From positions 53,356,169 to 53,420,168 of the forward strand of contig CM063498.1 of NCBI GenBank assembly GCA_032207245.1: a stretch of 64,000 nucleotides of DNA, given 5' to 3'. The notes under the pieces were generated by a model, which saw only the letters and a list, made by a program, of their open reading frames with translations, was not told the DNA's origin and did no database searches. Position 1 is the first letter of the stretch; the number at the start of each line of letters is the position of its first letter. The DNA is from Pardosa pseudoannulata. Lineage: Eukaryota; Arthropoda; Arachnida; Araneae; Lycosidae. The position numbers and the translations under genes are program-made. Below, piece by piece: positions 14,111-27,199 of the stretch.

Positions 14111-15529
14111 CGCCCCTTTCGGGACGTCACTTCTAGACACGCTCACTTCCCGTCTTATGACTTCCGCTTCTACCACGTACCTGCTTAATACTGGCAAAAA
14201 TAAAAAGTGAAAGTGCACCATTAAATATTATACCATTCCTATATAGAAATGTGCAATCTAAGGGAACTAATCAATTTTAGCTATGCGAGATACATACGCT
14301 ACATACTACGAACGTAAAGATGAAAACAATCAAAATGCCAAAATACTCTCGCGAATGCCCAAATTTGATAATTAAACCATCAAACTTATATTTATTTTAA
14401 GAATTCAAAAAATTTTTAAAACTCTCAATCAGTTAAGGTCAAACTGAATATTACTGTCGAAAACTCAGCGACGAAACTTTTCGCGATTACATATTTTGAT
14501 TTTCTTCGTTGAAAAAAGTGTTACATTTGTTTAAAATTACCCTTTATAGTATGTATAGTCTGCTTTTTAACTAATTTGAACTATCATGTTTTTGTCCAAC
14601 AACAAGTAAAAAAAAATTTAGTGTAATTTCCCTTGCGGTGTACCAATATCATTTAATAAACTAATCTTGTAAAAAATGTAAATCTACCACACTATTTAAA
14701 ATAATGAACGAAAGATTAAAAAACAACTCCGAAAAAAGAAACAAACTTTAAAAGAGTGATTAATGGTCCAAAGGATCTCGAAAAACAGAATTGTAATGCA
14801 TGAAATGCTGGATTTCAGCATCATCACATTATTGGTAATCGTCCTTTTTTTTCGAAGAAATTCGATTTTCAAGAAGAGAATCTTAATGCTTATTTTTGTA
14901 CTTTCTTAGAAACTTAACGCTGAAACAAAACAAAAACAACTCCTTGAATTATAAACTCGATTAAATAATGTATTTATAGAAAGAAAAGTAATTTTTTCGT
15001 TTAATCATATTTCTGGCTTATAGTTTTACAAAACAATGGACACAGAATATTAGTTTAAAATCTTATGTCCATTAAAAGCATTCCGAGTTAATCCAAGCAT
15101 GAATTTAGGAACTTTGTCTCATCTGCAAATTACAACAGTGCGTTTTACTTTAAACAAATATTAAAGAAGAAAAAAAATATTTGAAAAGGAAAAAGAACTG
15201 ATACTTTCAATTAATCAGAAATAAGCAAATAGTAATAAATTAAGAAGATATAATTAATATGTTTCCTTTTCACTTTACAAAAATAATACTAAATACAAAG
15301 GGAAAATTTTATTCATAGAGGTAAATATTTAACTATGATAAATTTTGATTTTTTAAAATTATATTTTATTCAAATGTGATATTAACTAAAAATGTCATTG
15401 AATTCAACAAAATAAGTTTAATATTAAATTTTTATCTGATGGATCAATCTGTAAGCCTTTTAATTATTTTTAGATAGGAAAATTATAAATGCACATTTTT
15501 GTCACTCTATAAATTGAAGCTCAAATAAT
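14111..15529. other. AT-rich intergenic sequence
   Basis: About 1.4 kb without any recognised gene, repeat or RNA. Confidence 0.5.
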
Positions 15530-16019
<490 letters not shown>

Positions 16020-16225
16020 GTTCACAGATATGATGAAGATGATATGTACAGTGAATTTTTGACCGTTACAGGAATCGGCTAATTTCCTAATTGTCACTGC
16101 TACGAGTAACCAGGTACGGAGAAGAAAAAGGGGGATGGGAGGACAATCTTAGTCGCTCTCCAGACGCTATCAGCCGATGAGTTCACTGGATTGGTCCAAA
16201 AATCCTCCTGGGCCATAAAATCCGG

Positions 16226-16398
16226 TTATTTTATATCGTCGCGTCTGCTCTCAAACATCTTTCTCAACTTATTGGACACCTGGTTGATGACGTGGTCAGG
16301 AACCGCTTTGTAGAACTCTAGGCGGACAGGTGCAAGCCAGTTTCCAAGGGAAGTTTGCAGTAATATGGAGCAATTTCGACGATCTATCGGACATCATT
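16226..16398 (-). pseudogene. coding-like remnant, family not recognised
   Basis: On the minus strand an open frame of about 57 codons ends in TAA at 16226-16228. Its composition is protein-like, with hydrophobic and charged residues mixed and little Phe/Lys/Asn bias; one stretch reads EFYKAVPDHVINQV. The position just before a stop and the phrase resemble the C-terminal tails of some transposases, but I cannot name a family. The surrounding 16080-16500 is GC-richer than the region. It could be the end of a decayed transposon ORF. Confidence 0.3.
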
Positions 16399-16510
16399 AA
16401 TCAATGTCTCTGGTCAACCTTTGTAGAACAAGGGATGAAAATATTGCTGCTTCACTTACAATATAGAGGGTTTCTTGTCATGACAGACTATTTCTTCGGG
16501 ATGTGATTGG

Positions 16511-16683
16511 CCGAACAATGTCCGAATGGTTAGGGTGCTGGCCTTTGGTACCGGAGTTCGTGGGTTCGAATCCCACTGTGGCATGGATGTTCGTAGCCGT
16601 TCGGAATCGGCTTTAAGCAGTAGGTCCCGGTCTCATTAGCCCTCGTGTTGCAAAATGTAGACTGTAGTGCTCCAAACCAAACC
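16511..16683 (+). mobile_element. SINE-A copy 2
   Basis: Starts CCGAACAATGTCCGAATGG, has a perfect box B GGTTCGAATCC near 16562 and the SINE-A body with GTTCGGAATCGGCTTTAAGC, ending CCAAACCAAACC. Clear target duplications were not found, so the insertion is older or one flank is lost. Box A is weakened by changes relative to copy 5. Confidence 0.85.
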
Positions 16684-16734
16684 AATCGGGTTGCCATTAA
16701 AACCTACACTGCATCCTAATAAAATTCTCAGAGA

Positions 16735-16928
16735 GAATGATTGAGATGACTCTCGCTGTTAACAATCCTCTATTCAGCATCCTATTCTGCTCGAAACAAC
16801 GTCCTGTCGCAAGGTAAAGAGGATATCAGTTCAAGTGGTTCAAAGGACACGTTTACTATTTCTACCAGATGCCGTTTTTTTTCACGGAAGTAGATAAGTC
16901 TGTAACTGGGAATTTAATGAAAATTCGT

Positions 16929-16931
<3 letters not shown>
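16735..16931. repeat. dispersed repeat Rep-Y, copy 1, abutting (TA)n
   Basis: Aligns with 43345-43542: both contain CAACAATCCTC(T/C)ATTCAGC, CGAAACAACGTC, AGGTAAAGA and AATTCGTTA, and both run directly into a (TA)n array at the same point. No coding frame. It may be the 3' part of a retroposon whose tail is AT-repetitive. Confidence 0.7.

Positions 16932-16991
<60 letters not shown>
16932..16991. repeat. (TA)n microsatellite at the Rep-Y edge
   Basis: Pure alternating TA beginning exactly where Rep-Y similarity ends. Confidence 0.95.
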
Positions 16992-16993
<2 letters not shown>

Positions 16994-17086
16994 GATATTT
17001 TTATCCTAAATATTAACCAACGTAATTATGTCCATCTTGAAATAATGTTCGGGCCATTTTAATCTTTCCTGGTATCATTTTCTTGT

Positions 17087-17254
17087 TTGGGTTGGAGTGC
17101 TACGGTCTACTTTTTGCTACACGATTGCTAATGAGACCGGAACCTACAGCTTTAAGCCGATTCTGAACGGCTACAAATATCAATGCCACTATGGAATTCG
17201 AACCTACGAACTCCGGTACCGAAAGCCAGCACCCTAACCAATCAGCCATCTTTC
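17087..17254 (-). mobile_element. SINE-A copy 3
   Basis: Flanked by GGTATCATTTTCTTGT (17071-17086) and GGTATAATTTTCTTGT (17255-17270), a 16-bp target duplication with one mismatch. The minus strand begins CCGAAAGATGGCTGATTGG; box B reads GGTTCGAATTCC, so it has small changes. The body matches copies 1 and 2. Confidence 0.9.
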
Positions 17255-17270
17255 GGTATAATTTTCTTGT

Positions 17271-19221
17271 AACCTTAGTGAATGTCTTTTTTTTCTTCCG
17301 GTTTCATAAGTAACTAAAAATGGGTCCCCACACTTGAACTACGCCTTTGGCGTCAGCTACGTTTTTTTCTAATGAAACTATGATTGGTTGGAAAGACAAC
17401 TATTTACCCACGATGTATAGGTTTTGTGGACAGTTGTTCGTGAGGGTAGTTGGCTCAATAAACTATGTCAATTTCATCAAAACACTTCATTGTCACGGGC
17501 TATTCTTAAGTCACATTAATATCGCATAATAAAAACACCTCAAACATATACAAAACTATTTCAAAATACTAAATAAATGTATCAAATACAATTATCGAAC
17601 ATATTAACATGTTAAAATCAGTACATAGTACTGACATAAAATTACAGTTATGAATCTGATAGTAAATTTAGAAAACTTAGTAATTATTTGCATTCATGTA
17701 ATTATTGCTATTATTATTTTTAAATATCATATATTATAAAACCCTATTTACAAGGAAATGCAGATTCCTTACAATCTAAACAATAATAAACCGTAGAACT
17801 TGCAATAAAAAATAAAAATTATTTAGACTTCATTCTTGTTTAACATTATATTTGAGGTTATTTATATTGACTTGGAGTTGTCATCAACATCTGCTACACA
17901 TTTCTTTCACTCAGTTGGCATCAGTAGTAGATATACCCCGAGAAAATTTATTTTTCCTAGTAAGAAAGAAATCCCGTTATTTAAGTCATATGTCAAACGA
18001 ATTATTATGTACAGTGATAATTATTGAATAAAATAGGCCAAATTTATTTCATAACAAATAATTTTTTATGAAAGAAACGGCCACTGTTAACCGTTAGAAT
18101 ACTTTGGAAACATTGATTTAATAATTTTTATAATCTTTAAACAAATTAACAGATACCTGATATTACAGACAGTTTTTAAAATTCAGAATCAATAAAAGAA
18201 CTGTTAAATAACAGCAGAATAATGCCAGATACTCGAGCAATTTTCCCTGGAATAACTTATTGTTACATCATAGTTATAGAAAAGTTTTTAACGCATAACT
18301 TATATTTATTTCTTAGAATTGCTTTGAAAAATTATTTATCCAAATTCTGGCCTGTTAGACGTCTCTTATTGAAATTTTCCAATGAAATATTTTCTTTCAC
18401 CTTTTCAAACGAAAGTGGCAAACACCACGATATAAAATGATAAAAAATAAAATTTCTCATTCAGTTTTCAGGAAATAAAAATATTATTAGCTCTACTTAT
18501 AATGGTATTCCAGTTCATATGTTAAAAATCACCTTTCATTGGCCAATCAGTGAAGAAATTCTGACTGTTTTGTAAAAAAAGTTGTCTAAATTACATTAAA
18601 ACATATTGCTTTGTTTAAGAACTTCTTTTAAAAGGATTGTTGAACACATCACAGGGTAAAAGACGTAGGCATAGAATAGCACTGTGGCACCAAAGAGCAG
18701 TACCACATATCCATGGTAGTAATTTGTCAGATATTGAGGATATCAGTTAAATCATGGCACAACAAATTTATAAAATTGTAGCAGAAAATTGTTATTATTA
18801 TTTGTTTAAATAATTTTTAAAAGCCAAAAACTGTGATTAAAACGAATCAAACTCAAATTAGTATTCAAAATTCAGAACGAGGCAACAATGTCTGTGATAT
18901 CATATTGGAGTAGATTTAATAAACAGTTTTAGCTCTCAGCATTTTAAAAAATACTCCAAGATCACAGCTAACTTTATTCTGCGATCAGCATTCCCTACTA
19001 GATCGTGAGCAAAACTAATGGATGTAGTAATTTGGTGACATTCTTGCAAATGGTTTTTGTTTTGATTTCAACTGGAAGATTAAATTATATATGAAAATTT
19101 CGACTGTTTTCATATTACTTTGTTTGAATACTTTGTTCTAGAAGTTCAAGATATTTTTTTGATAAGATATACTGAGTTCCTTTAATGGTAGATTTATTTC
19201 TTTGCTCTAATATATTGCACT
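17271..19221. other. intergenic sequence
   Basis: About 2 kb with no recognised family. Open frames 17347-17529, 17836-18027 and 18222-18440 (+) are short, mutually unrelated and without known motifs. Confidence 0.5.
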
Positions 19222-19225
19222 CTAT

Positions 19226-19974
19226 TGTAAAGACTCCCCTTTGTCCAGAACTTAACGACCGGAATGAGCTGATTTGAAACCTATTGTTCAGACCGGCTAC
19301 AATAGCACGGCGACACAGTGTCTGGGATGGTGACAGTTTAGTTTAATAGGTGTTACGCCCTCATCGGTTGCTAGTAATGACCCAAGGATGATAGCTGTAG
19401 AAGCCTCAATAGGGAGAACCAATGAATGAGCTAAAAATGAATTCAGCTAAAAAAAACTAGCTGTAACCTTAGCTGGAGTTCCCAGGTAACTGGAATCGTA
19501 ACTGACCAAAATACAGTTGGTGGGACCGTAACTCACCCCAGGTATAAAAAGCCTAGAAATTTTCGACTCGGGGCTTTTCGAAATTTTTTACGTAAGTGCT
19601 TTGACTTCTTGGAGGCTTTCGAGTCTTTGACCAGAGCCGGCTTTCTAGTGTTTAATTTCGCGAGATTCGTAAAGTCCTCTCATATAGGGAGCTGCAGAGT
19701 CTCGGATACCGAACGGGGATAAATTAGGTTTGCATTACATCCTGGAAAAGCGTCCCCAATTGTGTGAGATTATTTAATCCCTTTTTTTCGACTGTGATTG
19801 TCGTGGTGATGTTATGCAGGCGACAATTCTTTGCATTTCGACTTGTTTTGGGAGATTAAAATACCCTTGTATACAGCCGTATTTACTCAAGAAATAAAGG
19901 TGATGTCCCATTTTATCGTGACTGTGATCCTTCTTCACGCTTCCTCTCCACTCGAGAATATTGAAATCTTCCCA
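19226..19974 (+). mobile_element. candidate solo LTR of a second family
   Basis: A GC-richer block starting TGTAAAG and ending TTCCCA, flanked by CTAT at 19222-19225 and 19975-19978. It contains a good TATA box GGTATAAAAAG (19541-19551) and an AATAAA signal near 19893, in the U3-R-U5 order expected of an LTR read on +. No other copy is in the window. The 4-bp flank could be chance and the ends lack the usual TGT...ACA symmetry. Confidence 0.45.
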
Positions 19975-19978
19975 CTAT

Positions 19979-20544
19979 ATATAAATATTGCGAAAATTGC
20001 AGCGCCATCTATTTGGAGGTTTTGTTAATATTTCGAAACTTCTGTATAACATTTTTACAACTTATACGAGAAACATACATCCAGAGAATAGCTTCAGTCT
20101 CCTATATATATATTTACTTACATTTTTTTAAATCATGGACATTTTTGATGGAGCCCTATACATAACAAAAAAACTATAATACTTCTAAGCTCATATTTCT
20201 ACACTATTACTTACTATTTTTTTAGTAATTCAAATAATAAAATTTTCAATATAAATTTATATAACAAAATTATCTTGGTATATCTTCTTAGTTTTAATAA
20301 GCTAAAAATTTGGAAAATTATATATATTTACTTTCTATTAACATTAGATTGTTTACAAAGTAATGTTTTTTATATTTTAATTTTTATTTTTACAAAATAA
20401 TGCAAACAGCTGTTTAGAACGCATGATATTTTCTCCTTTCAAAAATTTCAAAATAAATTAATTATAAATTAGTATTTGTGATGCATAACACTGACCATAA
20501 ATTTAATTTAATAGTATATAGCTTATAACACATATATCTTAATT
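19979..20544. other. AT-rich intergenic sequence
   Basis: Nothing recognised. Confidence 0.5.
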
Positions 20545-20557
20545 TCGATTTGAATGT

Positions 20558-20729
20558 TTTGGTTTAGAGTGTAACGGTCTATTTTTTGCAACACTAAGGC
20601 TGATGAGAGTGTGAACTACAACTTAACGCCGATTCCGAACGTCTACGAATATCCATGTCACAGTAGGATTCGAAATCACGAACTGTGGTACCGAAAGCCA
20701 GCACCTTAACCAATCGCCCGTCAGTCTGC
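20558..20729 (-). mobile_element. SINE-A copy 4
   Basis: Flanked by a perfect 13-bp duplication TCGATTTGAATGT (20545-20557 and 20730-20742). The body is diverged from copies 1-3, with a degraded box B (the minus strand reads GATTTCGAATCC), so this copy is old or inactive although its duplication is intact. Confidence 0.88.
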
Positions 20730-23700
20730 TCGATTTGAATGTAAATACATTTTATATTTATACCTTCATTATATCAACGTCATAATACGTATTGATCTTA
20801 CCAGGAAGTTTAAAATGAATTTGCATCACGAGTCATCATTTTATATTTAATTTTTTTGCAGTTAAAATTTTATTCATTCTGAAGCCTTTATTGTTAATGA
20901 TGTTTGCAACTATATTTCAGCAAAAAACTCATTTTAAATAAAGTTCTAAAACCATTTTACATTTCTTTTAATACTGTGACTTATCTGAAATTTGACGTAA
21001 TTCTCTCCTTAATGACTTTTAACTGGCGTGCCGATGACAAATTGCTTAATCATTTCTGCAAAATACACTGCGAAAAGTGTACCCTTTGAGATATAAATTA
21101 TGACATTAATAACACGAAGAAAGAAAATATTTTCCTCTTTATCGATCGGAAAACTTGACAGAATTTTAAAAAATAGCACAGGATTTGAAATTTTATTCAG
21201 GCAGTAGTGAAAGTAGTGTAAGCAACTGTAATTAAAGTAACAAAACTTATTTATTCTAAAGTTTGATTTCTTGTCAATGATTTTGGCAACAATTTTTGCA
21301 AGATATCAACAAAAATTCATTTACAAATTTCTAAAACCATGTTATATTTCTTTCAATACTGTTATTTATCTAATATTTGCAATATTTTACCCTAAAATGA
21401 CTTTTAAATTTTCCTGAAAGGACAAATTGCCTAATACTTTTGACAAAATATACTGTGAAAAAATGAACCCGGGGAGACATAAATTATGATATTAATAACA
21501 TGAAGAAAGACAGTTTTGCCCTCTTTATCGATCCCGAAACTTGACAGAATTTGAAACTATGCTATAGTTTTTAAGAGTTTATTCAGTTAATTCTTTAAGC
21601 AGTATAAATAGCAGTATTACAAACAATTGTTATATTCATCTCAAATTTCTTACTATCGAAAAATGTATTGTTATGAAGTTTAATTTCTTGCTAACGATAT
21701 TATCTAAGAAAATAAAGAAAAAAGATTATTTTTTAAAAAGTACTTAAACTATTTTATTTTCTCTTATTCTGTGATGTACCTATAATTTTCAATAATTCTC
21801 AACTTAAGGACTTCTAAATGACATATGACATGATGATAACAAATCATTTACTCGATTCCACAAAATAGACTGTGAAAAGGTTTTCTGTTGAGATATGAAT
21901 TATGACATTAATAATATGAAGAAAGACTGTTTTGCGCTCTTTATCGATCCCGAAACTTGACAGAATTTGAAATTATGGGAGTGTTTTTAAAAGTCTCTTC
22001 AGTTAATTCCGTATAAATAGCAGTTTTGCAATCAATAATATATTCATCCTAAATATCTTACAATTGAAAACTTTATTGTTATGAAGTTTGCTTTCTTGCT
22101 AACGATATTTCCTAAAAAAATAAAAAAAACATCTTTTTTTTAAAAAGTCCTTAATCTATTTTTTCTCTTATTCTGTGATGTACCTAGAACTTTCAATAAT
22201 TCTCCACTTAAGAACTTTTAAATGACATAATGACATGATGGTAACAAATTGTTTATTCGATTCCACAAAATAGACCGTGAAAAAGGTTTTCTGTTGAGAT
22301 ATGAATTATGACATTAATAATATGAAGAAAGACTGTTTTGCGCTCTTTATCGATCCCGAAACTTGACAGAATTTGAAACTATGGGATAGTTTTTAAAAGT
22401 TTATTCAGTTAATTAGGTAAGCAGTATAAATAGCAGTATTGCAATCAATTGATATATTCATGCTAAATTTCTTACAATTGAAAAATTTATTGTTATGAAG
22501 TTTGCTTTCTTGCTAACGATATTTGCTAAAAATATAAATAAAATAAAACCTCTTTTATTAAAAAGACCTTAAACTATTTTATTTTTACTTATTCTGTGAT
22601 GTACCTATAACTTTCAATAATTCTTCACTTAAGGACTTCTAAGTGACATATGACATGATGATAACAAATTGTTTACTCGATTCCACAAAATAGACTATAA
22701 AAAAGACTTTCTATTGAGACATAAATTATGACATTAATAATATGAAGAAAGAGAATTTTGCCCTCTTTATCGATCCCGAAACTTGACAGAATTTGAAACA
22801 ATGGGATTGTTTTTAAAAGTTTATTCAGTTAATTAGGTAAGCAGTATAAATAGCAGTATTGCAATCAATTGATATATTCATGCTAAATTTCTTACAATTG
22901 AAAAATTTATTGTTATGAAGTTTGCTTTCTTGCTAACGATATTTGCTAAAAATATAAAATAAAACCTCTTTTATTAAAAAGACCTTAAACTATTTTATTT
23001 TTACTTATTCTGTGATGTACCTAGAACTTTCAATAATTCTCCACTTAAGAACTTTTAAATGACATAATGACATGATGGTAACAAATTGTTTATTCGATTC
23101 CACAAAATAGACCGTGAAAAAGGTTTTCTGTTGAGATATGAATTATGACATTAATAACAGGAAGAAAGACTGTTTTGCGCTCTTTATCGATCCCGAAACT
23201 TGACAGATTTTGAAACTATGGGATAGTTTTTAAAAGTTTATTCAGTTAATTAGGTAAGCAGTATAAATAGCAGTATTGCAATCAATTGATATATTCATGC
23301 TAAACTTCTTACAATTGAAAACTTTATTGTTATGAAGTTTGCTTTCTTGCTATAGTTTTTTCCTAAAAAAATAAAAAAACATCTTTTTTAAAAAAGTCCT
23401 TAATCTATTTTTTCTCTTATTCTGTGATGTACCTATAACTTTCAATAATTCTCCACTTAAGAACTTTTAAATGACATAATGACAAGATGGTAACAAATCG
23501 TTTATTCGATTCCACAAAATAGACCGTGAAAAAGGTTTTCTGTTGAGATATGAATTATGACATTAATAACAGGAAGAAAGAAAGCTTTGTCTTCTTTATC
23601 GCTTCTGAAATTAGATGGAATTTGAAAATAAGATAATTTGTAAAAATGTATTAAATTAATTTACAGTGAATATAAATAACTGTAATGCAATCAATTTACA

Positions 23701-24712
23701 TGATTACAACATAACAACTCACAACTGGAAAATTATTTATTGAGAATTCTTTTTCTTGTTAACAATATTTTATGATTCATGTCAAGAAAAATCTTATTTT
23801 TAAAATAGTTTTTAAACCAATTTAATTCTCTCTAATTTTGTAATAAACCTAAACTTTTCTATAATTCTCTACGTAATGATTTTAAAATGAGACGCTGATA
23901 ACAAATTGTTCTTAATTTGACAAACTAGACTGTGATAAAATGTACTATTTCAGATATAAATTATACAATTTATAACATCAGGAAAACAATTTTGAACTCT
24001 TTATGAATCTAAAAACTTTAGAAAATAAGGATTACTAACAGAATTTTTAAAAATTTTACTGATTCTAGTCTGAAATCATTCTATGTAACTGTAATGTAAA
24101 TTAATTGATGTAATCTTTTAATTTTACATTTCATAGAATTGGAAACTTATTTATTCTAATGTATGCATCCTTGATGATTTTTGAAATAATTTTTGTAAGA
24201 TATAAAATAAACGCATTAAAAAATCCAGACACCATGTTTTTTTCTTCATATGCTGTCATTTATGTAAAATCTGTCTTTGATTAAAATTTATAATAACACG
24301 AAAGAAAATTTTGGCCTCTTTATCGATCCAAAAAATTTACAGAATATGAAAAAGTAGCTGAGGTTTACAAAAATTTATTTAGTCAATGCTAAAATTATTA
24401 TAAGTAGCTATAATGTAAATTAATTGAGATAGTCATATAATTTTACGTTTCTTAAATGTGTAAATTTTATTTATTCTAAATATTGTTTCCTTGCTGATTT
24501 CTGAAATAATTTTTGTAAGATATCAGCAAAAAAACACATTTAAAGAATACTGACAGCATGTTTTTTCTTTATATTCTATCATTTATTTAAAATTTGTCAT
24601 ACATCTCCTGAAATGACTTTTTTAAATGGTGTTTCGAGGTCAAATTGCCTAATCCTTTCTACAAAATAGACTGAGAAAATATGTACCCGTTGATTTATAA
24701 ATTACGAGTTTC

Positions 24713-25430
24713 ATACAGAAAGTAATTTTTCCTATTTAAAAGAAAAAAAGAACTCAACTTTCATGAAGATATTTATTGGCTACAAATACAGCAATGTGTC
24801 GGCTATTTTTCAACATAGCCACAACCAGAATTGAGACAGTTGTATTGTGTCGCATCAAAATTTGTATACCTCTATCGTAGAACTCTACCGCCTGTGAATA
24901 AAACCAGCCTTCCTGTTACAGAACACCGTTCACGTCCCTTTCCGTAGAGACAGAGTTTGTTTCAATTTGGTCCTGACCGAAGATCCATTATGATGCTAAT
25001 GCATTGACTGCTGCTTGGTTTCCGGGGTAAAGTGGGAAATTGAAGTTTCATTGCCCGTGACGATCCTGTCGAAAACCTCGTAGCCGTCATCGTGATATCG
25101 TAGCAGAATTGTCAGTGAAACTCCTAAGCGTTGAATTTTGTGTTCGGGTGTCAGTTTCGACTCAGACCTGACAGAGCTGACGATGAATTTCAATTGGCGA
25201 AATGCTTTGTGCATTCAAGATCACCGACCGAAACTTGCAGGCGACGGGAGAAGGAATTGGAGTTTCCATTTCGGAACTCTACCCCGCTACTGGCACGAAT
25301 CGGGACTTGTCCTGCTGGCATATGATTAATACTTCATAGATCTGTTACATACGTGCAATTGACACGGCTAATTAAGTTTACTTTAAAGGTTAAAACATCG
25401 GGAAACTTACTTTCTGGATGCGCCTCGTTA
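24713..25430 (-). mobile_element. decayed mariner (Tc1/mariner, DD34D type)
   Basis: The ends are inverted: TACGAGTTTCATACAGAAAG from 24713 on + and CGAGGCGCATCCAGAAAGTA from 25427 on -. Flanking TA dinucleotides fit the mariner target. The satellite unit is interrupted between an AAATTA sequence on the left and CATTAA on the right, which fixes the boundaries independently. At about 0.72 kb it is much shorter than a full mariner (about 1.3 kb), because the transposase has lost its central and N-terminal parts. Confidence 0.88.
24752..25214 (-). pseudogene. mariner transposase, truncated and broken
   Basis: The minus-strand frame from 25214 contains the mariner signature around the first catalytic Asp, reading RIVTGNETS then HFTPETKQQSM. 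The family normally has D where N stands here, so the first catalytic residue is lost. A stop follows at once. In later frames KLKQTLSLRK and, nearer the end, AVEFYDRGIQIL correspond to the family's core and C-terminal tail. Part of the core between them is missing, including the other two catalytic Asp. Not functional. Confidence 0.88.
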
Positions 25431-26609
25431 TACATTAAAGACGTGAAAAAAGAAAGTTTTGTTCTTTTCAGCTATCCGGATACCTGACAGAATTTTTAAC
25501 TGTAGGATAGTTTTGAAAAATATATTCATTTAATTCCGTAATTAGTATAAGTAACTGTAATGTATAAATTAACATACAATCATTCAGTTTCTACAAGAAA
25601 ATTATTTGTTCTGAAGTTTTCTTTCATGTTAGCGATATCATATAATACATTTTAACAAAATCTCATAACGAAATCTTTAAAAGATTTTAATTTTTTTCAA
25701 AGTCTTTGATATACCTAAAATTTTCAATATTTCTCTACGTAATGATTTGCGTCTACGAAAATGTGTCTCTGGATTCTGTGCCATGAAGCAGCAAACAACC
25801 AATCAACAAACACTGAATGACTTTTAAGTGACATACAGATAACAATATGTGTACTTGATTTCAGAAATTAGACTATAAAAAATGTACTCTTTGAGATATA
25901 AATTATGGCAATTATAACAAAAAGAAGGAAGATTTTTACCTCTTTATCGATCATAAAAAAAGACAGAATATAGCAGAGATTTTTTTTGTAATTTTATTTA
26001 GTGAATACTGAAATTATTCTGAGCAACTGTAATATAAATTAATTCAGGTAGAATTGGGAACTTATTTATGAAATAATTTTTGTAAGATATCAACAAAAAA
26101 CACATTTAAAAAATCCTTTCACCATGTTATGATTTTTATACCCTGTAATTTATTTGAAATTTGTCATTTTTCATCCTGGAATGACTTTTAAATGGTGCCT
26201 TGAGGTAAAACTCCCTAATCCTTTCAACAAAATAAACTGTGAAAAAATGTACTGGTTAAGATATAAATTATGGCATTAATAACATGGAGAAAGAAATTTT
26301 GTTTTCTTTATCGATTCGCAACTGGACAAAATTTAAAACCATAGAATAGTTTTTTTTAAATTTATTCATTTAACTCTGCAAAAAGTATAAATATATGTAA
26401 TGCAGTCAGTTGACGTAATCATTTTATATTAAGTTACAACTAGAAAGTTATTTATTGAGAAGTTCGCTCTCTTGTTGACGATATATCCTGGTAGAGATTA
26501 ACTCATTTTAAAAAATACTTTAAGCAAATTAATTTCTTTTAATTCGGCGATATTCCAAAAACTTTCAATAATTCTTCAGTTAATGACATTTACAAGCATT
26601 CTGATAAAA

Positions 26610-26686
26610 ATTTCATATATAAATATATGTATGTATGTACATCATATATATACGTATATACATATATGTATGTATATATATATACA

Positions 26687-26752
<66 letters not shown>
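26610..26752. repeat. (ATGT/TA)n microsatellite
   Basis: ATGTATGT and ATATAC variants lead into pure TA from 26690 to 26752. Confidence 0.93.
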
Positions 26753-26756
<4 letters not shown>

Positions 26757-26774
26757 TTCGTTTAAAAGTGTCGC

Positions 26775-27030
26775 TTGTGCCATTTGCATTTATTCGTGGC
26801 AAAGCCGCGTGTGGAGTGTGTTGACACATCTAAAGCCTACGCGCCAACTGACTACTATCGGTTAGCTTAATTCTTCAAATATTTCAAAAATCTTTCCTCT
26901 AGACCGGTTGACCCTAAGAGCTCACGCGAGAGAGGATTTGTATAATTTATTTTGTTATTACGAATCAGTTCCATTTTAAATTATTCACAACTCGCTTAAT
27001 CTTCCGACCGTCTCCCTTCTTATACCTGAA
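26775..27030. repeat. dispersed repeat Rep-X, copy 1
   Basis: Aligns with 33908-34166. Shared landmarks include a CTTG(T/C)GCC start, a TTCAAAAAT-type segment, a GACCGG segment and a CTC(G/A)CGCGAG-like segment. Both copies are preceded by (TA)n and followed directly by (CA)n(TA)n. No coding frame; no clear tRNA-like promoter. Confidence 0.6.
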
Positions 27031-27148
<118 letters not shown>

Positions 27149-27199
27149 GCATAGATAAAATGGAAAAAGCGAATGCCCACTTTAAGGAACCTGAAGGTT

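Larger units (their letters stand above)
20830..26600. repeat. diverged satellite, units of about 320-420 bp
   Basis: The landmark TTTATCGATC (or a close variant) recurs at 21138, 21524, 21940, 22346, 22766, 23183, 23595, 24000, 24319, 25943 and 26307; most intervals are 405-420. Around it are a ...GAAGAAAG segment and CGAAACTTGACAGAATTTG. Units 3-7 (about 21.7-23.6 kb) are most alike; outer units are eroded, the pattern expected when unequal exchange homogenises the core. Interrupted by a mariner at 24713-25430. A last fragment lies at about 27200-27275, beyond two microsatellites. Short open frames such as 20904-21089 (+) are part of units. Confidence 0.9.

Noticed and set aside
18660..18740. 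Possible repeat shared with 35810-35840 (AGTACCACATATC)
   Set aside because: Only about 13 bases match, with no extension either side; chance is likely in AT-rich DNA.
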